Shown: one piece after another, positions 43,536 through 51,767 of the stretch
How the letters are laid out: the number at the start of each line of letters is the position of its first letter
Numbering within the stretch: position 1 is the stretch's first letter
Source of the DNA: 54-19 sp038210655
Lineage (GTDB): Bacteria > Chloroflexota > Chloroflexia > Chloroheliales > Chloroheliaceae
Direction: 5' to 3'
Length of the DNA: 64,000 nucleotides
Assembly: GCA_038210655.1 (NCBI GenBank)
Contig: JBBQWM010000018.1
Coordinates: 1-64,000 of the forward strand
Made by a program: the position numbers and the translations under genes
Notes under the pieces: model-generated
What the model was told of the DNA's origin: nothing
What the model saw: only the letters and a program-made list of their open reading frames with translations
Databases searched by the model: none

Positions 43536-46103
43536 ATGCGTCAAAAATCACTTGTAAGCTTCTCAGTGGTCATGTTGATGACCCTGGGTATGGCCTTGAC
43601 GGCTTGCGGAGATACGGCAACCACCGCACCTGCCGCCACTACCGCCGCAGCCAAGACCGCCGCAACGACTGCCGCCGTAACTACCGCCGCTACGACCGCC
43701 GCCGCGACGACCGCAGCGGCCACCACCGCTCGACCGGCTACTACTGTGGCGGCCACGACTGCCGCCGCTACTACGGCAGCGGCTACCACCGCTCGACCGG
43801 CCACTACAGCGGCTGCAACCACTACTCCGGCTAAGACCGGACCGACCCAGACCAATACCATACCTCTGGACCCGATGGAGAAGGCCGACCCCGAACTGGT
43901 TGCCATTTTTAGCAAGTACAGCAAGGCCACTGGTTCAGCCGACCAGAAGCTAAAGGCTGCTTCTGATTATGCTACCATGATCGAAGCGATTGATGATAGC
44001 CACGAACTTTATTTCGAGGTTACATTGTCTAAAGGGGCTAACCAGCAACCGGTGGTTGAAAGATTGACTAATATGGGCGCGACCGTCCACGATGTAGCCG
44101 ATGAAGGCACTATTAAGGTGGCCCTGGTTACGGTCCCACTGGATAAGTTTATTGCTTATAGCGCACCCGCCACCAAAGATAATTTCTTGCGCTACCTGGC
44201 TACTCTCAAAGAGGTCAGCGAAATCAATTTGCCTAAGGCTGAAGAAACCAAAGAACTGAACCATATGCCTCAAACCCTTGATGCCATGATTGCTCTCGCC
44301 GAAGCTTCCAAAAACCAGGGTGTCAAAATTATGGGCGTAGATAAATGGCAGGCCGCCGGGATCAACGGCAAAGGCGTGACGGTTGGTATTATTGATAGTG
44401 GCTACAAATTTATTGACCAACTCAAAGGCCAGAACTATCTTCCTGCCGATTTTGCTGTGATGGATTTCGCCCAGAAGCTCCTCAATGAGAGTAGCATAGA
44501 AGGTGGGGTTCACGGTACGGCGGTAGCGGAGATCATCTATTCGCTGGCTCCCGGTTCTAAAATTGTGGCTACTTCGATCAAAGGCACCGAAGCCGAATTC
44601 TCGGAAGCAATTGACTTTTTGGTAAGCCAAAAAGTAGACCTGATCTCTATTTCAATGGGTAACAATTCTAGCGCCGAAGATGGCAACAGCGCCCTCAGCA
44701 AGAAAGTCGAGCAGGTCCGCAAAGAGAAGGGCATCCTCTTTTTCCTGGCTTCCGGCAACGAAGGCACCGAACACTATGCTGGCAAGATAAGTCTGGATGC
44801 CAATGGCTACCACCAGTGGCAGCCCGGTATTACCAAAATGGCGATTGGCAACCCGACCGATAACCCGCTCCAGTCAAATGTTATTTTACGCTGGGACCAG
44901 TTCCTGGAGGGTACAGTAAACCCCAACGCTACTGACCTGGATTTAATTATTGAGGATGCCAAAGGCGCTGTGCTAATCACGATTGATGCCGACCAGCGGG
45001 CGCGATCACCTCACGAGATAGCCTCCCTTAATATACCGCCTAAAACCATCTTATACTTGCGGGCCAGACTGAAGCCGGGTACGGCGGCCCCCGCTAATCC
45101 GTTTAATGTCCACGTCTTTATCACTGGTGGGCTTTCTCCTCAAATCTTAACTCCTACCCAGAGTGTTGGCTCGCAGGCCGACTCACGCGGAGCGATTGCG
45201 GTCGGCGCGGTAGACCCGCCGGAAGGGACGGCTATCGGTAGCTACAGCAGTCAGGGGCCTTTGAGCGATGGGCGCATCAAACCCGAAATCTCCGGGCCGG
45301 CTGGGGTGGACAGTGCCGCATATCAGGCCAAAGGCGGGGGAAATGGCAAATTTCCCGGCACCAGCGCCGCAACTCCTAACGTTTCAGGGATGGCAACCAT
45401 AATCAAGAGTTCCAACCCGGCCCTTACCCCCGACGAATGGACGCAGGCCATTTTTGAGGCGACCGTCAAACCCGCCGGTGTGACTACCCAGGGAATTGAC
45501 CCGGTCTTCGGATATGGCATGGCTACGCTGGCTAATACACCGCCTGGGCCAATCAAGCCGAAGGGGACTTTACAGACCCCAGCTACCAACCCGAACCCAG
45601 AATTCAAATACTCCAATCCTTCTTACTTGCCTACACCGGCAGCGGATGCTCCGGCTTCAGGCGGGACGGCTCCTGCTGCTCCGGCGGCGGTACAACTCGC
45701 CAAGTTGGAAGTGGATGAAAGTATTAGCAAAGCTGGAGCGGCTACCTTCAAGCAAGGAACCTTAATTGGGACCGCTTTCTATATCTCACCCAATGACGGG
45801 GCGGCAATTGTAGCTAACCAGGAAGCGATCTTTCTGGCTCGCGGCTACAAGTTCGCCTTACCGGGCAACACCAAGCCGCTGACAACTCCGCAAGGCACCG
45901 TAGCTATTTACACCAAAGATGGTGAGCCGGACATCTACCTAAATGCCGTAACCTTACCCGATGATCCGACCAGCCTATTAACCCCACTTTTAGGGGGTGT
46001 ATCGCCGGACGTTTTGGGCAAGTTTATCGGTCAAGTAAAGGGCCAGAAAACCCTTTTGTCGGTAGCTCTTGGTACCGACCTGCTCAAAAACTTCGGCAGC
46101 TAA
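43536..46103 (+). CDS. Subtilisin-like (S8) peptidase lipoprotein
   Basis: 855 residues, ATG at 43536 with GAGGAA upstream. Signal peptide with lipobox LTAC (residues about 21-24), then a Thr/Ala repeat tract of about 80 residues (blocks such as TTAAATTARPATT). The S8 catalytic residues are visible: Asp in GIIDSGYKF (near 287), His in GGVHGTAVAEI (near 326) and Ser in PGTSAATPNVSG (near 609). A large insertion between the His and Ser regions contains a beta-type domain. A C-terminal Pro/Ala linker and a 150-residue tail follow. It is presumably surface-anchored and proteolytic. Confidence 0.92.
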   Translation: MRQKSLVSFSVVMLMTLGMALTACGDTATTAPAATTAAAKTAATTAAVTTAATTAAATTAAATTARPATTVAATTAAATTAAATTARPATTAAATTTPAKTGPTQTNTIPLDPMEKADPELVAIFSKYSKATGSADQKLKAASDYATMIEAIDDSHELYFEVTLSKGANQQPVVERLTNMGATVHDVADEGTIKVALVTVPLDKFIAYSAPATKDNFLRYLATLKEVSEINLPKAEETKELNHMPQTLDAMIALAEASKNQGVKIMGVDKWQAAGINGKGVTVGIIDSGYKFIDQLKGQNYLPADFAVMDFAQKLLNESSIEGGVHGTAVAEIIYSLAPGSKIVATSIKGTEAEFSEAIDFLVSQKVDLISISMGNNSSAEDGNSALSKKVEQVRKEKGILFFLASGNEGTEHYAGKISLDANGYHQWQPGITKMAIGNPTDNPLQSNVILRWDQFLEGTVNPNATDLDLIIEDAKGAVLITIDADQRARSPHEIASLNIPPKTILYLRARLKPGTAAPANPFNVHVFITGGLSPQILTPTQSVGSQADSRGAIAVGAVDPPEGTAIGSYSSQGPLSDGRIKPEISGPAGVDSAAYQAKGGGNGKFPGTSAATPNVSGMATIIKSSNPALTPDEWTQAIFEATVKPAGVTTQGIDPVFGYGMATLANTPPGPIKPKGTLQTPATNPNPEFKYSNPSYLPTPAADAPASGGTAPAAPAAVQLAKLEVDESISKAGAATFKQGTLIGTAFYISPNDGAAIVANQEAIFLARGYKFALPGNTKPLTTPQGTVAIYTKDGEPDIYLNAVTLPDDPTSLLTPLLGGVSPDVLGKFIGQVKGQKTLLSVALGTDLLKNFGS

Positions 46104-46134
46104 GCTTTTGTTAGCAGCGAATTGATTAGTTGAT

Positions 46135-46166
46135 AAAAAAGAGCGGCCTTCGGGTCGCTCTTTTTT
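46135..46166 (+). terminator. Intrinsic terminator after the subtilase gene
   Basis: AAAAAAGAGCGGCC-TTCG-GGTCGCTCTTTTTT hairpin with long A/T flanks on both sides, 32 bases after the stop. Confidence 0.9.
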
Positions 46167-46186
46167 ATTATTGGTCGAACTTGATC

Positions 46187-46214
46187 TTTACTAAGTAAAA
46201 TGTTTTGGTATAAT
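46187..46214 (+). promoter_or_regulatory. Promoter for the methyltransferase gene
   Basis: TTTACT (46187-46192), 16 bases, TATAAT (46209-46214). It lies between the terminator and the gene at 46275 and is oriented toward it. Confidence 0.6.
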
Positions 46215-46274
46215 GGAGGCATGTTAGTTATGTAAAACAAACTGCAAGGCTAATGCGCGGTAGGAGACCAAAAA

Positions 46275-47408
46275 TTGAAGATCAAGACCCCCCCAACCGG
46301 CCTGCTGGATAAGTCAGCTTTTTTGGCAAACGGGCAGCCTTTCTTTGTCGGTGAGGCAGCCACCGATCAACCCCTGAGCGAGAAAAGTTTTTTGGAAGCT
46401 CTCGCCCGGTTGAAAGATAGCGGAACGCTGCTGGCACTCAAAAGTGGTGTAGCCGGATTAAAGAATAGCCTGACCCAGCCTGGTTTGCACGCTCAATTCT
46501 TTGGTCTTAGCTCCGGCTATCTGCTCAAAGAACTCGAACAGATCGCCGACTGTCTGACCCTCGAACGAGCCAGATATTATCTCGAACGGCTCGAAAGAGG
46601 CTTGTGCGAGGTAAAAACCGGCCCGATCAACGATATTAATATGAACCGCTGGAAAGCCTACGAGGATATTTATACCGATAGCCTCTGGATTATCGACAAA
46701 CGCGACAGCACCGGGGTTCACCGGGCAGGCTATTGGGGCAACTTTGTGCCGCAAATCCCCCAACAGATGATAAAACGCTACACCAAGAAGGGCGAATTGG
46801 TGCTGGATAGTTTTGTCGGCTCCGGCACGACCCTGATCGAAAGCCAGCGTTTGGGTCGTCACTCGCTGGGGATCGAGTTGCAACCGCAGGTCGCCGAAAG
46901 CGCCCGTCAGACCGTCGCGGTCGAGCCTAACGTTCATCAGGTGACGAGCCAGGTCGTGACTGCCGATAGCCTGACCCTCGACTACCGGGCGCTCCTTCCT
47001 CAGTACGGTTTTAACTCCGCCCAACTGGTTATCATGCACCCGCCCTATTTTGATATAATCAAATTTAGCGACGATCCTTCGGATTTGTCCAACGCCGCTT
47101 CAGTCGAGACTTTTGTCGCCCAGATGGGTCAGGCCGTTAAGAACGCAACAACCGTCCTGGACAAAGGTCGCTATCTGGTGCTGGTAATTGGCGACAAATA
47201 TTCCAAAGGCGAATGGATACCGCTCGGCTTTCAAACCATGAGCGAAGTTCTCAAGCTTGGTTTTTCGTTAAAAGGGATCATCGTCAAGAATTTCGAGGAG
47301 ACTACCGGCAAGCGCAACCAGAAAGAGTTATGGCGTTACCGGGCTTTGGCGCGAGGGCTGTATGTCTTCAAGCACGAATATATCTTCCTGTTTCAAAAAT
47401 TGGGTTAA
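46275..47408 (+). CDS. DNA methyltransferase, N4/N6 type
   Basis: 377 residues with TTG start at 46275, AGGAGA lying 9 bases upstream. The N-terminal 150 residues are a specificity-like region. The SAM-binding motif LDSFVGSGTTLIESQ is at about residue 176 and the catalytic motif MHPPYFDIIKF near 254. The Pro-Pro-Tyr core with a preceding His instead of Asp is a known variant in this family. The SAM motif precedes the catalytic motif. No restriction endonuclease lies nearby, so it is probably an orphan. The target sequence is unknown. Confidence 0.88.
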   Translation: MKIKTPPTGLLDKSAFLANGQPFFVGEAATDQPLSEKSFLEALARLKDSGTLLALKSGVAGLKNSLTQPGLHAQFFGLSSGYLLKELEQIADCLTLERARYYLERLERGLCEVKTGPINDINMNRWKAYEDIYTDSLWIIDKRDSTGVHRAGYWGNFVPQIPQQMIKRYTKKGELVLDSFVGSGTTLIESQRLGRHSLGIELQPQVAESARQTVAVEPNVHQVTSQVVTADSLTLDYRALLPQYGFNSAQLVIMHPPYFDIIKFSDDPSDLSNAASVETFVAQMGQAVKNATTVLDKGRYLVLVIGDKYSKGEWIPLGFQTMSEVLKLGFSLKGIIVKNFEETTGKRNQKELWRYRALARGLYVFKHEYIFLFQKLG

Positions 47409-47422
47409 GCTATGTGCTAGGG

Positions 47423-47552
47423 ACTCAAAAATAATAAAATATCCCGGTAGGAGCAACCCTGGGTGGTTGCCCGTGAACACCTTGCACGGTCAATGAGGGC
47501 AACCACCCAGAGTTGCCCCTACATTGGGACAATTATTTTTATTTGCTTCCCC
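47423..47552. repeat. Long repeat copy A flanking the ABC-2 exporter genes
   Basis: It begins ACTCAAAAATAATAAAATAT, contains GGTAGGAGCAACC...GGTTGCCC palindromes (47447-47522) and ends ATTTTTATTTGCTTCCC. The same beginning and end occur at 49559-49738 with a larger centre; together they bracket the exporter genes. Confidence 0.8.
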
Positions 47553-47646
47553 TAATTAACAACGAAAGATCGAAAGCCCGGTTCAAACTCTTTTATACCG
47601 TGTATTGATTGACCAACAATCCCAAGCAAACCACAGGAGCAAAAAG

Positions 47647-48575
47647 ATGAGTGATGCTGAAAATAGTAATCACGAACTGGCGGTGGACATCCAGGGGGTT
47701 AAGAAACGCTATGGGCATATCGAGGCTCTTAAAGGGGTTGATATGCAGGTTAAAAAGGGAACGATCTTTGGGTTATTGGGTGCGAACGGAGCCGGAAAAT
47801 CGACCCTAATAAAAATTCTGGTCGGTAGCACTCGCCCTAATGAAGGTCAGTTGCGAGTTTTGGGCTTGACCCATTTAAGGACGGCTCCCGGTTGCGGTCG
47901 ATACTCGGTTATATGCCCCAGGCTCCGGCCCTTTACGAAGATTTATCGGCCCGCGACAATATCCGCTTTTTTGGCGCAGCCCATCACTTGCCCAATCTGG
48001 CGGCTCGCCTCGAGCAGAGCCTGGAATTTACCAACCTGACCAACCGGGCTGGTGATCCGGTCAGCACTTTTTCGGGCGGGATGAAGCAGCGCGTTTCGCT
48101 GGCCTGCGCTCTGGTACATCAACCTCAGGCTCTCTTTCTGGACGAGCCGACGGCCGGGGTAGACCCCAAGTTGAAAGAAAGCTTCTGGCAACATTTCCGG
48201 CAACTGGCGGCCCAGGGAATTACCCTCTTTATCAGTACCCATTTGATGGACGAGGCGTTGCTATGCGATCAACTGGCGATTATGCGGGATGGGTTGGTGC
48301 TCGAATGCGATACACCCCGCAATATTATGCTGCGGGGCAATACGGTCGTAAAAGTCTGGCGGGGCGATATTTTGGAGCAGTATGAAGTTACGGAGTACCC
48401 GACCCAATTGCCGGGAGTTTTGGCCCGCTATGGCCTTGAGCCTTCGATCACCCGTCTTGAACTGGAACAGGATAACCTCGAAACGATTATGTTGCGGATG
48501 AGTAACGGCAACCCGGTGGGAGCAGGTGAACAACCGACTGTTAACAGCCCAACTTCATCCGCCCTTAAAAAATGA
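47647..48575 (+). pseudogene. ABC transporter ATPase with single-base frameshift
   Basis: ATG at 47647 after CAGGAG starts a normal ATPase (VKKRYGHIEALKGVDMQVKK, Walker A GANGAGKST). After LRVLGL, near 47868, the frame changes. One extra base in GGGCTTGACCCA restores the expected L-G-L-D-P-F-K-D-G-S, and the second frame then continues intact (signature SGGMKQRVSLACALV, Walker B LFLDEPTAGVDP, HLMDEAL) to 48575. It is therefore a full-length ATPase of about 310 residues broken by a -1 deletion, or a sequence error. The permease downstream is intact. No slippery heptamer is visible. Confidence 0.85.
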
Positions 48576-48735
48576 ACTTTTTTTGCAATTTGCTATAACA
48601 GCTTATTTCAAAAGGAGACAGTGAACACAGGATGCAGGTATGCCAATAAAATTAGCCTCTCACCACAGAGTACGGTAGCCTATTTTTAATCCTGTACATC
48701 CTGTACATCCCTGTTAATTTTAAAGGAGCCGAAGT

Positions 48736-49518
48736 ATGAGTATAAGTGTGGCATCCAGAACGCCCAGCGGGATCGGCGTGAACTTGGCCCGCACCGGAGT
48801 TGTAACCAGGCGCGTATTGCATCAATTGATAAAAGACCGCCGCTTTTTGGCGTTATCGCTGGCTGCGCCATTGGTGCTGATGTACCTTTTGAAAATCTTT
48901 TTCGATAGTTTGGGTAATTTTAGCCCTAGCCGCTATATTGTGCCTGTCGGAGCCTTGATCGTCCACTTTCTAACTTATATTCTTTGTTCTATCGTGCTAG
49001 TGCGCGAACGCAAGGCCACGACACTGGCCCGGATGTTCGTCAATGGCTTTCGGCGGGGCGAGATAATTGTTGGCTATTTGCTGGCCTATACGGTGCTGGC
49101 AACCGTTCAGACTTTGATCGTGTTGTTTGAACTGGCCTGGGTTTTTAATCTGGATTACGACCTGGGCAAACAGCTTTCGATCTATCTGGTAATCTGGCTG
49201 CTGGCGGTTATTTCGATTGCGTTGGGTATTTTTCTCTCGAACTTTTCCGAGAACGAAGGGCAGATGCTCCCGACGATTCCAATGGTGATAGTACCTTCGG
49301 TTTTCCTGTCTGGCTTGCTTATCAATATCGATAAACTGCCCCAATGGTTACAACCGTTTAGCCGTTTGACCCCGCTTTACTATGCCAACACAGTCTTGCA
49401 AAACCTTATCAGGCCGAATGGCGCACTCAGCGACGATTGGTCGAGCTTATTGGGTCTATTGGCTTACGGTGGAATCGTGCTGGCCCTGGCGACCTTCACT
49501 TTGCGCGAACAGGAATAG
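48736..49518 (+). CDS. ABC-2 type transporter permease
   Basis: 260 residues, ATG at 48736 with AAAGGAGCC upstream. Six probable membrane helices, including LALSLAAPLVLMYLL, IVPVGALIVHFLTYILCS and GYLLAYTVLATVQTLIVLF, and the conserved end with PLYYANTVLQNLI. It should export a drug, lipid or polysaccharide with the ATPase encoded upstream. Between them 160 bases hold a dispersed TCCTGTACATCC repeat. Confidence 0.88.
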   Translation: MSISVASRTPSGIGVNLARTGVVTRRVLHQLIKDRRFLALSLAAPLVLMYLLKIFFDSLGNFSPSRYIVPVGALIVHFLTYILCSIVLVRERKATTLARMFVNGFRRGEIIVGYLLAYTVLATVQTLIVLFELAWVFNLDYDLGKQLSIYLVIWLLAVISIALGIFLSNFSENEGQMLPTIPMVIVPSVFLSGLLINIDKLPQWLQPFSRLTPLYYANTVLQNLIRPNGALSDDWSSLLGLLAYGGIVLALATFTLREQE

Positions 49519-49558
49519 CTCAAACGCGAAGCTTGCCAACATTAACTTCGTGCAAGGT

Positions 49559-49738
49559 ACTCAAAAATAATAAAATATTCGGGTAGGGACAACCCTGGGT
49601 GATTGCCCTTGGGAGACCGGGCAAGGTGTTCACAGGCGACCACCTAGGGTCGCCCCTACCCAAAATCGGTTGTAGGGTGCGACCCTGTGTGGTCGCCCAA
49701 AGGTGGAGGCTGTGTAATTACATTTTTATTTGCTTCCC
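49559..49738. repeat. Long repeat copy B flanking the ABC-2 exporter genes
   Basis: Same ends as 47423-47552 with two additional GGTCGCCC/GGGCGACC palindromes in the centre. A repeat pair of this form in direct orientation could recombine and delete the exporter. Confidence 0.8.
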
Positions 49739-49925
49739 TAACCGGGGCGATCCCAAAGATTGGCCCGGTTTTGCTTTTTATAACTACATGTTACCTCAAA
49801 CCTGAACTCTTAACAGGTTGTGGCTATTGGAAATTAGCAAGAAGGGTGATATATTTGACTTGGCTTACCAAAAATCGCCATTACAAATGCAGATAAATAC
49901 AAAATAAAAAAAGAGTAATTAATAT

Positions 49926-51416
49926 ATGCAATCAACCACCACTATCACCCAACCTCGTTCCAAAGTGCGTGCCTCTACGATTGGCGAGGTACTGGGCCAG
50001 AAACGCCGTAGTCAGCTATTGGATGCCCTCTTGAGAATGACGGCCCTGAGTATGCTGGGGCTTATTTTGATTTCACAGGCCAATTCTTTGCTACAACCCA
50101 ACCTCGCAACTCTGCTGCCCGAATTGGGTGGGTTGTTAATAGTCTTGATTTGTTATGGGATTAACCGGGTTGGTTTTACTTATGCCGCCGCCATTATATT
50201 TTTCCTGGCCCTCAATGTTGTAATTACACTTTATATTGCCCGGCAAAATGACGATATTATAGTGATAGATTTACGCAGCATTTCGACCTTGCTGACGGTT
50301 CCGGTGGTAGCTGCCGGGGTGATTTTGGGGCCACGCTATAGCTTTTTGTTCGCCGGGATTGGGGTCGCCAGCACTTATTCGATAGCCCTGGCGCGGGTCA
50401 AACCGGGTGTGCGTTTTTTCGAGACCCCGGTCGATGCTATTTCGCAACTGGCCGTCCCGATTAGCCTGATGTTTGCGATGGCCGGGATGTCCTGGTTTTT
50501 TGAAAGTAATTTACGCCGGTTGGTCGGGCAACTTACAGCCCAAAATCGCAGTCTGGACGAGGCTAACCGGGAATTGGCCCGCAAAAGCGAGATTGAGCAG
50601 CAGTTGAGTAAACGGGTGGACGAGCTTACCAACCGCCTTTCGAGAGCCTTTGAAGCCCAGGTGCGTAGTACTACTGAGCAGATTTCGGCTGTTTTGCGGG
50701 TCAGCACTACCGTCGAGGAGTTGAACCGGATCAGCGAGTCTATTTCGCACGCTTCGGCCCAGGTCGATAAGACGGCTCAACAAGCTTTTCAGGTGGTTGA
50801 GAATGGGACAGCGACCGTGCGGAACGGGCTGACCTCGCTGGCCTTACTCAACGAACAGACCCTGGCGGTAGCCGAAGCAATGGATCACCTTTCCCAACAG
50901 GCTCGTCAGATCGACCAGATTACCGAGCTTATCAGCGAAATTGCCGAAGAAACTACTCTATTATCGCTCAATGCCAAAATCGAGGCTGCTGGAGCCGGTG
51001 AATATGGACGGCGGTTTGCCAGTGTAGCGGGCGAAGTGCAGCGCCTTGCCAGCCGTAGTCGGGATGCCAGCGCCCAGGTGCGGCAGGTGGTCGAGGAAAT
51101 CCGGCGGGCGGTCGATAACTCGATGGCGGTCTCCCGCAAAGGGATTCAGGAAGCGGCTGGAATTATGCTCGGAACGCGCTCAATGGAGTTGACCCTGGAA
51201 GAAATTGTCCGAATGGTCGAGACGACAGCGACCCTTTCTCGCCAGATTTCCCTTTCGATCCAGGAGCAGCGCGGGGCAACCGTTCAGGTAGTGGAAACAA
51301 TGCGCCAGATTTCCCGGCTTTCCTCAGACGTAGCCCAGCACGGTCAGGTTTTGATGAATAATCTACATCATCTCAACGAAGCCGTAGCCGATCTTAACGC
51401 GGTGGGTAGTAGTTAG
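49926..51416 (+). CDS. Methyl-accepting chemotaxis protein-like signalling protein
   Basis: 496 residues, ATG at 49926. The first 200 residues contain about six membrane helices (SMLGLILISQANSLLQ, LNVVITLYIARQNDDI, and others), an unusual polytopic input rather than a periplasmic sensor. A coiled coil follows, then the MCP signalling hairpin with EIAEETTLLSLNAKIEAAGA and GEYGRRFASVAGEV. It should bind CheA/CheW-type partners, but none are nearby. Confidence 0.85.
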   Translation: MQSTTTITQPRSKVRASTIGEVLGQKRRSQLLDALLRMTALSMLGLILISQANSLLQPNLATLLPELGGLLIVLICYGINRVGFTYAAAIIFFLALNVVITLYIARQNDDIIVIDLRSISTLLTVPVVAAGVILGPRYSFLFAGIGVASTYSIALARVKPGVRFFETPVDAISQLAVPISLMFAMAGMSWFFESNLRRLVGQLTAQNRSLDEANRELARKSEIEQQLSKRVDELTNRLSRAFEAQVRSTTEQISAVLRVSTTVEELNRISESISHASAQVDKTAQQAFQVVENGTATVRNGLTSLALLNEQTLAVAEAMDHLSQQARQIDQITELISEIAEETTLLSLNAKIEAAGAGEYGRRFASVAGEVQRLASRSRDASAQVRQVVEEIRRAVDNSMAVSRKGIQEAAGIMLGTRSMELTLEEIVRMVETTATLSRQISLSIQEQRGATVQVVETMRQISRLSSDVAQHGQVLMNNLHHLNEAVADLNAVGSS

Positions 51417-51550
51417 GACGGTAGGATAAAGGTTTGTTAATGGACAATCTAGCTCTGTCTATGCATACCACGGGTGAGCGTCAGATTTTTGCACAGGCTC
51501 AACCAATAAGAGCAGGCGACCGTGAAAACTCCGTGCCAAACCGCTCAAAA

Positions 51551-51590
51551 ATATATTAGAAAAATTTTCTGCGAAATTTTTCTAATATAT
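51551..51590. repeat. 17-bp perfect AT-rich palindrome
   Basis: ATATATTAGAAAAATTT (51551-51567) is exactly inverted after a TCTGCG spacer at 51574-51590. It could be the terminator of the chemoreceptor-like gene or a regulator-binding site for the next gene. Confidence 0.8.
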
Positions 51591-51668
51591 ACACAACCCC
51601 GGTTTAGGGAATCTCACAACCTTGCTAGTTCGCACAAAACTGACGTTTACCACATAGAGCTATTGTTA

Positions 51669-51698
51669 TTGACGTGAAAAGCCAAAATAGATTATAAT
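51669..51698 (+). promoter_or_regulatory. Sigma-70-type promoter for the giant regulator gene
   Basis: TTGACG at 51669-51674 and TATAAT at 51693-51698, 18-base spacer, about 70 bases upstream of the start codon at 51768. Confidence 0.65.
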
Positions 51699-51767
51699 CA
51701 TAACAGTAGATAGGATTGAGACAAACCACTTTTTATTGACAAAAGCCTAGAGCGATTGGGGTGTGCA

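Noticed and set aside
47605..47646. Upstream start for the ABC ATPase
   Set aside because: The ATG at 47647 has a CAGGAG ribosome site; the extension has none and is not conserved in type.
48686..48871. Open frame antisense to the exporter permease start
   Set aside because: It is a shadow of the real gene and shows no family similarity.
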